Source: Pelomonas sp052436255 (GTDB taxonomy: Bacteria; Pseudomonadota; Gammaproteobacteria; Burkholderiales; Burkholderiaceae_C). Taken from it: DNA of 29,049 nt. The notes beneath the pieces were generated by a model. That model was given only the letters and a program-made list of their open reading frames with translations. It was not told where the DNA came from and searched no databases. The DNA is taken from positions 1 to 29,049 of the forward strand of contig JBQVNP010000062.1 of assembly GCA_052436255.1 (NCBI GenBank), given 5' to 3'. The position numbers were made by a program, and so were the translations under genes. Positions 15,591-24,022 of the stretch are shown in pieces (position 1 is the first letter of the stretch; every line of letters starts with the position of its first letter).

Positions 15591-16639
15591 TGCGCGGTGC
15601 AGCCGTGCTGCTGGTGCTCGCCTGCACCGGCGCGTGGGCCGCCGACGCGCAGCTCGGCCGCGTGGAGGTGCAGGGCGAGGCTGCAATTGCGCGCGAGAAG
15701 AAGACGCTGGCCCAGCTCTTCAAGGCTGAAGCGCTGTTCCAGAAGTACCGGGCGCTGGCGCCGGACGCCGCGCTGACCTTCAGGGTCTACGCGCGCAAGC
15801 AGGCCGAGGCGGCGCAGAGCCTGGAGCTTGGCCTGAAGACGCCCGGAGGACGCCAGCCTGTCGTGCTGGACGCCCAGGAACGCTTCGTCATCGACCCGGC
15901 CTGGCGGCGGCTGGACCCGGCGACGGAACTGCGCAGCCGCCTGGCCGACGGCCGCGTGACGTGGCGGCCCGACATCCGCACCCCCGGCGTGGCCGATGGG
16001 GAGCGCCGCCTGGGCGACCTGCGGCTGCAATGCCGCGTCGGCTTTGGCAGTGGCGTGGCGCGCGGCAGCAGCTGGTTCGGCGGGTTGCTGTCGTTCAGCT
16101 TCGACGACTGCTGGGATGCCGACTGGAGCCCCAGCAACTTTGCCGACCGGCCCGTCTTTGCCGTCACGCTGGTGCACGGCGAGCGCCGGCTGACGCTCAG
16201 CGCGCGGCTGCTGCACGGGCTGCGCGACGACGGCGGGCCGGACTACGACTGGGGCTATTCGCTGCGCGAGCGCATGTTCCGCCTGCCCATTGGCGACGCG
16301 AGCTGGCCGGACGACACGCGGGTTGTCTTCGAGGCCATGGACGACCCGCCCGCGCCGCCCAAGGCCAGGCTGCGGGCGCTGAGGGATGACTGGGTTCAGG
16401 CCGCGCTCGCCCTGGCGCCCGGCATGCGGCCCGCCGAAGTCGCCGAGCGCCTGGGCGCCGCCAGCGATGACCTGCGCTTTGAATCGGGCCGGCGGCTGCA
16501 GCGCCATCTGCGCGAGGTGACAAGGCCAGGCGGGGCGCTGGCCCTGGAGCTCGTCAGCCTGTTCGACGCCGACGACCGGCTGCTGAAGACCGCGCTTCGG
16601 CCATTGGCGGGCCCGGCTCAGCGCCCGCTGCCGCCTTGA
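15590..16639 (+). CDS. Secreted hypothetical protein with BamE-like C-terminal segment
   Basis: 349 aa, not recognised as a named family. A signal peptide (MRGAAVLLVLACTGAWA, cleavage before ADAQ) sends it to the periplasm. Two Cys remain in the mature chain (C148 and C174) and could form a disulfide around a Trp/Asp-rich segment (SFDDCWDADWSPSNF). Residues about 275-337 read like a SmpA/OmlA (BamE-like) repeat: PGMRPAEVAERLGAAS, then a short hairpin, then ALELVSLFDADDRLL. This is a pattern match by eye only. The start overlaps the pepQ stop by one base, so expression is coupled to pepQ although the products act in different compartments. Confidence 0.65.
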   Translation: MRGAAVLLVLACTGAWAADAQLGRVEVQGEAAIAREKKTLAQLFKAEALFQKYRALAPDAALTFRVYARKQAEAAQSLELGLKTPGGRQPVVLDAQERFVIDPAWRRLDPATELRSRLADGRVTWRPDIRTPGVADGERRLGDLRLQCRVGFGSGVARGSSWFGGLLSFSFDDCWDADWSPSNFADRPVFAVTLVHGERRLTLSARLLHGLRDDGGPDYDWGYSLRERMFRLPIGDASWPDDTRVVFEAMDDPPAPPKARLRALRDDWVQAALALAPGMRPAEVAERLGAASDDLRFESGRRLQRHLREVTRPGGALALELVSLFDADDRLLKTALRPLAGPAQRPLPP

Positions 16640-16664
16640 GGGTGCAGCGGGCGGATGCGATGGC

Positions 16665-18275
16665 TCAGTTGCCGCAGCCCGTCGCCGCCAGGCGGTTGTA
16701 GGCGGCCTTGGCCAGCACCAGGCCGAAGCCGAACTCGGCGTCCTTGCCCGGACGGCCGAGTTCCATGGCGCTGGCATTGAGCACCTGGCGGATCTGCTTG
16801 CTGCTGCACTTGGGGAAGTGGCTCCACACCAGCGCTGCAACGCCCGACACATGGGGTGTCGCCATCGACGTGCCGTTGAAGCTGGCGTAAAGGGCAGGGT
16901 CGGGCACCACGTTGACGGTGGCGCTTTCGCCGAGCTTGGTCAGCAGCACATCGCCAATGGCCGAGCTGGTGCCGACGGACGGGATGGCCGTCGGCACGCC
17001 GCCCAGGGTGCCGAACAACATGCCGCGCCCCAGGCTGTTGTAGACCACGGCCGCAACGCCGCCGCTGTTTTGGCAGTTCACGACCTTCTCGGCGAACGAG
17101 ACGGCACCGCGCTGGATCAGGCAGACCTTGCCCGCCGCGCCGGCGTCGGCCGCTGTCCCCAGGCCAAAGTCGTAGAGCGCGGCCGTGGCGCTGAGCCGCG
17201 GCGAGCCGGTCATGGCCGCTGCGTCGTAGGCGGTGCCCGACACCGTGAGCTGGCCCAGCGACTCGAGGTTGGGCGGAATCGTCGACAGCGTGCCCGCGCC
17301 GGGCGCGGCGATCTCGACGTCGTTGTTGACTTGCGAGAAGCCGGCGCGCTGCTTGTTGGCATCCAACGCGCCGACGGACATCACCTCCTCGTAGCCCGCC
17401 GGATACGACGTGCTGGTGTCGCCGTCGTTGCCAGCGGCTGCAATCGTCAACACGCCGTCGTTCAGCAGGCTGCGGAACACCCGGCGCTCGGCCTGGCTGG
17501 GGTCACCCCCACCGAGCGACATGCTGATGATGTTGGCGCCGGCGTCGGCGCAGCGCGAAACGGCTTCCATCACCGTCGATGACGAAGCGGAGCCGGTGGC
17601 GTCAAACACCTTGGCGATGTGCAGCTTGAGGCGGCCGCTCGGGTTCACGCCCACCACGCCGATGCCGTTGCCGCCCAGGGCGGCGACGGTGCCGGCCACG
17701 TGGGTGCCATGCGAGTTCTCGTCGGAGTCCCAGGTGCCGGAGCCGGTCAGGTTGACGCCGCTCACATTGCCGTTGGTGAAGTTGGCGGCGAGGTCCGGGT
17801 GGGTACGGTCGATGCCGGAATCGACGATGCAGAGCTTGCGGTTGCCGGTGAGCGCGTCATGCACCTGAGGGGCCTGGACCATCGCGATGCCGAAGGGCAG
17901 CACCTCGCTGCCGGTGGTCGGTGTGTCGACGGCCGTGGCCAGGGGCTGGGCCGCCGCGTCCATGGTGCGGCTCTGGGCGCCGAGCAAGCGGCGTTGTGCA
18001 TCGGGCTCAATAAAGTCAACACTCGCGCTGGCCTGCAGGGCTGACAGCCCGGCGGTCGGCATGCGCACGGCAAAGGCGCTGGCCCGGCCGAGCTCGCGCA
18101 CGATCTTGCCGCCCGCGTTCTCGACTTGCTGGCGCACCGCGGCGGCCTTGCCGGTCTTGTAGGCCACGATCACCGACTGGGAGTCGGCGACCGGTGCCGC
18201 CGGGACGGAGATGGACAAAGCCATCACGGCCAGCGCGAGTGCGCTGTGACCGATGGGAAGCTTGGGTGCGCGCAT
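16665..18275 (-). CDS. Secreted S8 (subtilisin-like) serine protease with I9 propeptide and PA insert
   Basis: 536 aa. Signal peptide (about 1-27), then an inhibitor-I9-type propeptide (about 34-98, SVIVAYKTGKAAAVRQQ to VDFIEPD), then the catalytic domain. The triad is D152 (CIVDSGIDRTHPDL), H189 (NSHGTHVAGT) and S470 (FNGTSMATPHVSG), with oxyanion Asn N283 (AAGNDGD). Between His and Ser lies a protease-associated (PA) insert (about 340-460, KVCLIQRGAVSFAEKVVNCQNSGG). No C-terminal secretion or P/PPC domain follows. The start at 18275 is chosen because it begins a proper signal peptide and GAGG lies upstream. It is a broad extracellular protease by family. It is read toward the left, downstream of the GH74 gene. 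Confidence 0.93.
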   Translation of the reverse strand: MRAPKLPIGHSALALAVMALSISVPAAPVADSQSVIVAYKTGKAAAVRQQVENAGGKIVRELGRASAFAVRMPTAGLSALQASASVDFIEPDAQRRLLGAQSRTMDAAAQPLATAVDTPTTGSEVLPFGIAMVQAPQVHDALTGNRKLCIVDSGIDRTHPDLAANFTNGNVSGVNLTGSGTWDSDENSHGTHVAGTVAALGGNGIGVVGVNPSGRLKLHIAKVFDATGSASSSTVMEAVSRCADAGANIISMSLGGGDPSQAERRVFRSLLNDGVLTIAAAGNDGDTSTSYPAGYEEVMSVGALDANKQRAGFSQVNNDVEIAAPGAGTLSTIPPNLESLGQLTVSGTAYDAAAMTGSPRLSATAALYDFGLGTAADAGAAGKVCLIQRGAVSFAEKVVNCQNSGGVAAVVYNSLGRGMLFGTLGGVPTAIPSVGTSSAIGDVLLTKLGESATVNVVPDPALYASFNGTSMATPHVSGVAALVWSHFPKCSSKQIRQVLNASAMELGRPGKDAEFGFGLVLAKAAYNRLAATGCGN

Positions 18276-18439
18276 GGGGTGTGCCTCGTGAGCAGTGTTC
18301 GGGGAACCGATTTTGGTAGCACGACTGGGCCGCGCGGTATCGGTGCAAGCCCATTGTGTTGCCACCCGTTCAGGGGGCATCTCGCCCGGCAGGCTTCAAA
18401 GGCGGGCAGCGCATCCGCCGGACGCGCCACCCAGCAAGG
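18276..18439. other. Intergenic gap between GH74 and S8 protease genes
   Basis: 164 bp between two minus-strand genes. I see no gene, no strong hairpin followed by a T-run, and no clear promoter. A TTGCAC (minus strand, about 18345) and an AT-leaning CTACCAAAATC (about 18310) are badly spaced for sigma-70. The S8 gene probably has its own promoter here, but I cannot place it. Confidence 0.3.
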
Positions 18440-20695
18440 CTAGCGGCCGGGGTCGCCGTAGAGCACGCCGCGCCCATGCGTGCCGACGTAGACGCGGCCA
18501 AACACCTTGGGGTCGCCGCTGACCTGCAGGATCAGCCCCCATTGATGCGCGTCGTCGTTGATGCGCCGCCAGCTTGCTGCCCCGTCGGTCGAGCGGAAGA
18601 TGCCGTATTGACCCGAGACGGTGCCGACGAGATAGAGGGCCGGCTCGCGCGAACCCGGCGCCGCGCGGCCAAAGCCGAAGGCGTGGATCTGCGAGACGGC
18701 GGGCTGGCGCCTGAAGCGCTGGCCATCGCCGGCACGGTACAGGCCGTGGAAGGCCGCCAGCCACAGCTCGCCCTCGCGGCCCGGCGTGGCGTAGAGGCGA
18801 TCCTGGCCGCCGCGGTTGTCGCCCCGGCCGGTGAGGTTGTGGCTGCCGGTGGCCGCGCGTGTGACGGGGCCGTCAGGCAGGGCGAGGGGCCGAGCGTTGA
18901 AGCTGATGCCGGCGTCATCGCTTGCATACAGCTTGTCGTCGAACAGCGCCATCGCGTGGAAACGCCGCGGGTTCACGCGGTCGGCGATGACGCGGGTGTC
19001 GGCGGGCAGGCCCTTCACGGCCGTCCAGCTGTCGCCACGGTCATGGCTGACGTGGGGCGTGCTTCCCTTGGGTGTCCAGACCCAGGCCTTGCCGTCGGCG
19101 GACACGGCCACGTGGCCGTCGCCGGACTTGGCATCCGGCACGCTGGCGGGTTGGTGCCAGGTCTTGCCGCCATCCAGCGAATAGCCGAGGTTCTTGCCGC
19201 CGTCGCGGGCGTGGCCGATTCGCACGATGACTTCGGGCGCGGCCTCCGCGCCGGCCACGTCGTGCGTGTTGCCGAAGAAGGGCGGCTTGGGATTGCCGGG
19301 CGCGGGTTTGTCGAGGTCGGCATGCACGAAGCCCGAGTAGTCGCCGATGGCCGTCACCAGCGGCACGCCCTGCGTCGGGCTGTGCAGCGCCAGTGCCACC
19401 GTCTCCTCGATGCCGGCGGCCATGACGCGCCAGTGTGTCGGCTTGCCGGCGTCGGCCTGCGTCAGGTCCAGCGTCTCCCAGCCACCATAGCCGGTGGTGA
19501 ACAGCGCGTGATCGGGATTGGCGGGATTGATCTTGACGTCGTAGAGCCAGTGCAGGTGGGTGTCCGCGACATAGGGCGCCAGCGCGGCATCGAAGCTGGC
19601 GCGCTTGAACAGCGGCAGCCACGTCGCGCCGCCGTCCGTGCTGCGGAAGAGCTCGTCGCCGCCGGGGCGGCCGGCGGTGCTGGCGAGCAGCCGCTGCGGG
19701 TGGGTGGGGTCCACCGTCACGGTGGCATAGCCGAAGGGCTTGGTCGCGCTGGGGCGCTCGGGGGTGATGTCGGCCCAGGTCTGCGCGGCGACGTCGTAGC
19801 GCCACAGGGCGCCATCCTTCATGCGGTGCGGGCCGGGGTCGCTGGCGTAGGCGACGTACAGGCGCCCGTCGCCGGCCAGCGCGGCCCGCATCGGGCGGTG
19901 CTGCGTGGGCGCACCCGGCACGGCCTGCCAACTCGCGCCGGCATCGCGGCTGACCCACAGCCCGGGCCGGCCGACGACCGACACGCCCGCATAGATCGTG
20001 CGGCTGGGCTGACCGCGCGTGCCGCTCGCGGGGTCGAACAGCACGAAGTTGATCGTGGCCTTGCCATCGCTGCCGCCCCAGCTCGGCAGGGGCCCGTCGG
20101 ATGCGTCGCGGCGCCAGGCCGAGTCGGGGAAGGCGTCGACGCGCTGCCACGTCACGGCGCGGTCGGTGCTGCGCCACAAGCCGGCGAAGCGCGTGCCGAG
20201 GTAGAGCACGCGGCCGTCGTGCGGGTCCACCGCCAGGCGCTCGCCATTGCCGCGCCCGCCCTCATTGCCGCCGAGCTTGAAGGGCAGTTCGGTGCGCTGG
20301 AAGGTGCGGCCGCGGTCCAGCGAGCGCAGCACCGCGCCGTTGGGCGCCGCCGGGTTCGTGTAGGTGCCGCAGGCGAGATAGAGCGCGTCCGGGTTGTTCG
20401 GGTCGACAGCCAGGCTCTCGACACCCATCAGATTGACCTCGGCCAGCGGCAGCCAGTCCAGCAGCGGTTGCCAGGCGCCCGTCGCGGTGTCGCGGCGGTA
20501 GGCGCCACCCATGTCGGTGCGGGCATACGTCAGACCCGGCACCGCCGGCTGGAAGACGATGCCGTCGACAAAGCCGCCGCCGACGATGGCGACCGGGCGC
20601 CAGTTGTAGGGCGCTTGGGCCGCCGGTGCGGCCTGGGCCGACGCGCCGGCCAGGGCCAGCAGGGCAGCGCCCAGCAGGGGCTTGATGGGGTTCAT
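18440..20695 (-). CDS. GH74 family xyloglucanase (secreted)
   Basis: 751 aa. Signal peptide (1-22, cleaved after AQA), then a tandem seven-bladed beta-propeller built of BNR-like blades (repeated RSTDGGATW / SRDAGASW / SLDGGKTW / STDGAASW). GH74 catalytic aspartates are visible: D61 in TYARTDMGGAYR and D452 in TAIGDYSGFVHADLD, about 390 residues apart as in known GH74 endo-xyloglucanases. Strand GGGFVDGIVFQP is also family-typical. There is no carbohydrate-binding module or dockerin. The product should cut the glucan backbone of plant xyloglucan outside the cell. The start at 20695 has a signal peptide and a weak GGAG. A palindromic operator candidate lies 41 bp upstream. Confidence 0.9.
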   Translation of the reverse strand: MNPIKPLLGAALLALAGASAQAAPAAQAPYNWRPVAIVGGGFVDGIVFQPAVPGLTYARTDMGGAYRRDTATGAWQPLLDWLPLAEVNLMGVESLAVDPNNPDALYLACGTYTNPAAPNGAVLRSLDRGRTFQRTELPFKLGGNEGGRGNGERLAVDPHDGRVLYLGTRFAGLWRSTDRAVTWQRVDAFPDSAWRRDASDGPLPSWGGSDGKATINFVLFDPASGTRGQPSRTIYAGVSVVGRPGLWVSRDAGASWQAVPGAPTQHRPMRAALAGDGRLYVAYASDPGPHRMKDGALWRYDVAAQTWADITPERPSATKPFGYATVTVDPTHPQRLLASTAGRPGGDELFRSTDGGATWLPLFKRASFDAALAPYVADTHLHWLYDVKINPANPDHALFTTGYGGWETLDLTQADAGKPTHWRVMAAGIEETVALALHSPTQGVPLVTAIGDYSGFVHADLDKPAPGNPKPPFFGNTHDVAGAEAAPEVIVRIGHARDGGKNLGYSLDGGKTWHQPASVPDAKSGDGHVAVSADGKAWVWTPKGSTPHVSHDRGDSWTAVKGLPADTRVIADRVNPRRFHAMALFDDKLYASDDAGISFNARPLALPDGPVTRAATGSHNLTGRGDNRGGQDRLYATPGREGELWLAAFHGLYRAGDGQRFRRQPAVSQIHAFGFGRAAPGSREPALYLVGTVSGQYGIFRSTDGAASWRRINDDAHQWGLILQVSGDPKVFGRVYVGTHGRGVLYGDPGR

Positions 20696-20735
20696 GTCTC
20701 CGGCACCGTCTTATTGGATGGGTCGGTAATCGTAG

Positions 20736-20756
20736 TTTGTTCGTCCGATGAACAAA
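20736..20756. promoter_or_regulatory. 21-bp near-perfect palindrome, operator candidate for the GH74 gene
   Basis: Arms TTTGTTCGTC and GATGAACAAA surround a central C. Nine of ten base pairs are complementary, the single mismatch being G/A at position 8. The site is 41-61 bp upstream of the GH74 start, where it would overlap a possible minus-strand -35 (TTGTTC) with TACGAT 15 bases on as a -10. Odd-length palindromes of this size are typical of repressor dimers. I cannot name the regulator family, and no regulator gene is adjacent. Confidence 0.6.
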
Positions 20757-20933
20757 TCAGGCTTACCCGTGGAAACCAGCTGTGATCCGCGCCGGGCCCG
20801 AGGCATGGCTGGCGGAGCGGCGTGCTTGCTGACGTCGGACAAGGCGCGTCGTTGGTGGTAGGCCTCCACTATCTTGCGGAGGACGTCTGCCGGACGGCAC
20901 CCAACAATGCTCCCGTCTACAGAGGAGCAGGCC
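20757..20933. promoter_or_regulatory. Upstream region of the lipoprotein-protease-M15 operon
   Basis: 177 bp without a supported gene. It should carry the plus-strand promoter for the three-gene operon. A 5-bp-arm hairpin CCTCC-N10-GGAGG lies around 20866-20885. AGAGGAG at 20921-20927 is a strong ribosome-binding site six bases before the ATG at 20934. No -35/-10 pair stands out. Confidence 0.35.
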
Positions 20934-22688
20934 ATGTCTTCGACCGGATGGATGCGCGGCTTGTTCGTGGCGAGCCTTGCGGCGCTTGCCGCCTGCACCG
21001 TGAACCCGCCGCAGGTCTTTTCGCCGCGCTACCTGTCGCAGCCCATGGTCGACGGCGCTGCGGTCGCGCCCCCCCCGCGCTGCACACAGGCGGCGAGCAC
21101 CTCGACGTCGACGAAGCCGACGCTTGAGCAGGCCACGCAGGAAGGGGAATGCCTGATGTCGCTGTTCCTGCAGGCCAGCCGCAGCCAGACCGAGATCGAC
21201 AACGCCAATCGCCTGGCCTTGCTGGGCCTGACCACCGTCGGACTGTTCCGGGCCGCGACGCACCCGAGTGGCAAGGAGCTGATCGGCACCAGCCTGCTGG
21301 GCGGCAATCTGTACGCCAATGCGGCCAGCACGCCGTCGGCACTGCGCCAGCAGATCTTCCTGGCCGGCGCCGAGACGCTGAGCTGCGGTCTGGGCGCGGC
21401 GCGGCTGCAGGCGTTCGACGAGGGTGAGCGCAACGCCTTGCTGGACGACCTGGCAGCCGCGAGCGCCACCATTGATCTGCTCACCAAGAACCACGTCAAG
21501 CTGCGCATGGCAGCCTTGCCGCAATGGGAGCGCGAGCCTGCCGAGCCGCCGTCGGCGCGCGACTGCCAGGCCAAGCGGGCGCCGTCTTGCGGCAAGGACA
21601 GCGGCGCCATCGCCGACGTTTGCAGGGCGGCTCTGGCTGGTTACAACCGCGCGTGCAGCGGTCGGCCGGCCGTCGAGAGGCAGTTGCTGGCGCCTGCAGA
21701 ACTGGGACTTCTGGCGGAGCGCGTAGTCAATGCCCAGAACCGTCTCGCGGCGGCGGTCGCCCAGGCGGGCAGTTTGCCGGGGCGCTTCGACGAGGTCGGC
21801 CCGCGGCTGTGGCGCTACACCGAGCGTGTGCAGATCCAGGTGGGCAGCGAGCTGGCGCGCAGCGACCCCGACCCCAAGGCGATCCTGGCGCTGGCTCAGG
21901 GCATGCGCCCTGTCGCGGCCAGCCTGGGAGGGGCGCCGGCGCTGCAATCTTCGAGCCCTGCCGCCAGTCAAGCGCCTTCGACCGCGGCAGCGGCTCACAG
22001 CAGCGGCGGCCAACGTGCTTTCAGGGTGGAGCGCGAGAGCCAGATGCGCGAGCTGACCGATGCCGACAAAGGCTTGATCGGTCACGCACTCCGGAACGTC
22101 CAGGCTGCGGAGCAACTGGCTCGCGGCCTGCAGCAGCAGGCGGCCAACCTGCGCACCCGGCTTCGCCAGGCCAGAGAGGAGTTGGATCGGTGCAGCCAGG
22201 ACAGCGCGGTGGTCCAGTTGCGTGTGGTGCCCGACGCCGACGAGATCAAGCTGTCCCCCGGGGCCACCCAGAGCTTCCAGGTCAGCGGCGGCACGGGCAC
22301 GCCGCAGGCTTCGCTGACTGCCGACGCCGGCACCGGCACGCTCAGCCGGGCGCTGGACGGAAGCTTTGTCTTCAAGGTGTCTACCGATGCGGCGCAGGGC
22401 GCTGCGGCCGTGCTGCGCTTCAGTGACGGCGCGCAGCGCCTGAGCCGTGAGGTACAGATTCATGTGGAACGTACCAGCGAAGCGCCGGTGGCGAAGGTGC
22501 CGGTCAGCAGCCTGGACGCGAAGGAGCTGGCGAAGGCGCTGGGTGTCAGCGATGCGCCCAACGACAAGGCGCTGCGCCCGGCGCTGGAAAACTGCCTGCG
22601 CAGCAAGCTGCAGCATGACCCGCCGGACGCCACTGCGCTGAGCCCCGCCGACCTGAGCTTCATCCTCAAGGGGAGCTGCCGTGCATGA
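20934..22688 (+). CDS. Large outer-membrane-type lipoprotein, unknown function
   Basis: 584 aa, not recognised as a known family. The signal peptide ends in the lipobox LAAC with C21 followed by Thr, so it is not sorted to the inner membrane by an Asp+2 rule; outer membrane is likely. The mature chain holds a helical domain (about 50-330) with several Cys (CGLGAARL, RDCQAKRAPSCGKD, VCRAALAGYNRACSG), a Ser/Ala-rich linker (about 340-362), a coiled-coil-like stretch (365-424, NVQAAEQLARGLQQQAANLR) and an Ig-like beta domain (about 425-515, DEIKLSPGATQSFQVSGG to REVQIHVERT). A short C-terminal helical segment ends LENCLRSKL...GSC. It overlaps the next gene by 8 bp. The start is fixed by AGAGGAG and the signal peptide. 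Confidence 0.75.
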   Translation: MSSTGWMRGLFVASLAALAACTVNPPQVFSPRYLSQPMVDGAAVAPPPRCTQAASTSTSTKPTLEQATQEGECLMSLFLQASRSQTEIDNANRLALLGLTTVGLFRAATHPSGKELIGTSLLGGNLYANAASTPSALRQQIFLAGAETLSCGLGAARLQAFDEGERNALLDDLAAASATIDLLTKNHVKLRMAALPQWEREPAEPPSARDCQAKRAPSCGKDSGAIADVCRAALAGYNRACSGRPAVERQLLAPAELGLLAERVVNAQNRLAAAVAQAGSLPGRFDEVGPRLWRYTERVQIQVGSELARSDPDPKAILALAQGMRPVAASLGGAPALQSSSPAASQAPSTAAAAHSSGGQRAFRVERESQMRELTDADKGLIGHALRNVQAAEQLARGLQQQAANLRTRLRQAREELDRCSQDSAVVQLRVVPDADEIKLSPGATQSFQVSGGTGTPQASLTADAGTGTLSRALDGSFVFKVSTDAAQGAAAVLRFSDGAQRLSREVQIHVERTSEAPVAKVPVSSLDAKELAKALGVSDAPNDKALRPALENCLRSKLQHDPPDATALSPADLSFILKGSCRA

Positions 22689-24009
22689 CGCCGTTCTTCA
22701 GACCGCCGTGTGGGTTGCCTATCAACGACTGAGCCGCTGCGTGGGCAGGCATGGCCTGCGCTGGATTCAGTGTCAAGAGCATCGCCTGGCGGTGGGCTAC
22801 GACCCCCAGATGCGCGCCCGGCAGCGCCTGCCGCGCAAGGTGGTCGTTGAAGGCTGCAGCGTGGCCATAGCGTGGTTCTCCGCGCCGCAACTGGTGCAGG
22901 CCCAGGCCTGGCCTAAGGTCGAGAGCGCGCCGCCTGGCGCAGCCGGTTTCGGCACGCTGGCCGCCGTGTTGCGCAGCCGCGAGAGCCCCGCTACCTTGCT
23001 GGGCCTGACGGCCGGCCACGTGCTCAACGCCGGCAGTTTTGGCGACCGGGTGAGCGTGCGCCTGGCCCATGCCACCGCGCCGCTGCTGACAGGCCAGCTC
23101 TACGACTGGATGCCGGAGCCCATGCCCCAGCAGTCGGTCGACGTTGATGCCGCCCTCGTCACGCTGCCCGCCAATGCGCTGGAGGTGCTGGCCGATCAGA
23201 TCGATTGGCCGCGTGGTGCGAACCGTCAGGCGCGCGCCGGTGCGGCCATGGCGCTGCTCACCCGCCACCACCGCATCGAAGGCCTGCTCTCGTCGCCGCT
23301 CACCACGATGGTTCAGGCGGGCGCACAGCAGTACACGATGAACAACGCGCTGTGCTACCGGCTGGCCGACGCCAGCCGCCCAGGGGATTCCGGTGCCCCG
23401 CTGTGGGACGCCGAGGAGCACCTGATCGGCGTGCACCTTGGCGCTGCCCCTGCGGGCGTGATGGGCGATGGCGTTGGCACACCCATTGGCCGCGTACTCG
23501 ACTGGGCCGAGGCGGACCTGGTGCCGCGCAACGCCAGCGCAGCGGCATCGGGAAGAGCTTTGCCCGCTGCCGTGCCGGCTGCGCCGTTGCCGACCGGCGG
23601 CCCCAACGACACGATGGCGCGCACGCTCTGGGGCGAGGCCAGAAACCAGGGGCGGGCGGGCATGGAGGCCGTGGCCCATGTGATCTTCAATCGCGAGGCG
23701 GACCGGCGCTGGCGCGGTCGCGGAGGTCTGGCCGCCATCTGCCTGCAGCCGGCGCAGTTCAGCTGCTGGAACGCCGGCGATGCCAACCGCAAGCCCTGCC
23801 TGGACGTGGACGCGACCGACGCCCAGTTCGCCCAGGCGCAACAAGTCGTGCAGGCCGTGCGCGCGTCGCGCGCCACCGTACCGCCCGGCCCCGACCCCAC
23901 TGGCGGCGCGACGCACTACCACGCGGTGGGTGTGATGCCGACCTGGGCGCTGGCGGGCGAGCTGACGGTGCGGATCGGCCAGCACCTGTTCTATCGCAAC
24001 GTGCCCTGA
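22681..24009 (+). CDS. Trypsin-fold protease fused to SleB-type cell wall hydrolase
   Basis: 442 aa starting at GTG inside the end of the lipoprotein gene. Residues about 85-285 form a chymotrypsin-fold protease: H113 (LTAGHVL), D156 (VDVDAALVTL) and S237 (RPGDSGAPLWD), with IGVHLG after it. A short Ala/Pro linker (287-306) leads to a SleB/Hydrolase_2 domain (about 308-441): ARTLWGEARNQG with the probable catalytic E319, VAHVIFNRE, CLQPAQFSCWN, ATHYHA (410-415) and IGQHLFYRN. SleB-like domains cleave the glycan strand of peptidoglycan. No signal peptide or transmembrane segment is seen at the N-terminus, so the product looks cytoplasmic unless released otherwise. I know of no standard family with this domain order. 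It is followed after 13 bp by the M15 fusion gene. Confidence 0.82.
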   Translation: MHDAVLQTAVWVAYQRLSRCVGRHGLRWIQCQEHRLAVGYDPQMRARQRLPRKVVVEGCSVAIAWFSAPQLVQAQAWPKVESAPPGAAGFGTLAAVLRSRESPATLLGLTAGHVLNAGSFGDRVSVRLAHATAPLLTGQLYDWMPEPMPQQSVDVDAALVTLPANALEVLADQIDWPRGANRQARAGAAMALLTRHHRIEGLLSSPLTTMVQAGAQQYTMNNALCYRLADASRPGDSGAPLWDAEEHLIGVHLGAAPAGVMGDGVGTPIGRVLDWAEADLVPRNASAAASGRALPAAVPAAPLPTGGPNDTMARTLWGEARNQGRAGMEAVAHVIFNREADRRWRGRGGLAAICLQPAQFSCWNAGDANRKPCLDVDATDAQFAQAQQVVQAVRASRATVPPGPDPTGGATHYHAVGVMPTWALAGELTVRIGQHLFYRNVP

Positions 24010-24022
24010 ACCGGGAGTCACC

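Noticed and set aside
18356..20785. An 809-codon plus-strand open frame opposite the GH74 gene
   Set aside because: Its translation is Arg/Ala/Gly/Val-rich without domain motifs, and it lies antisense to a clear GH74 enzyme with catalytic residues and a signal peptide. Long antisense frames are expected at this GC content.
20763..22616. A 617-codon minus-strand open frame opposite the lipoprotein gene
   Set aside because: The plus-strand reading has a ribosome-binding site, signal peptide, lipobox and coherent domains; the minus-strand reading is compositionally biased without motifs.
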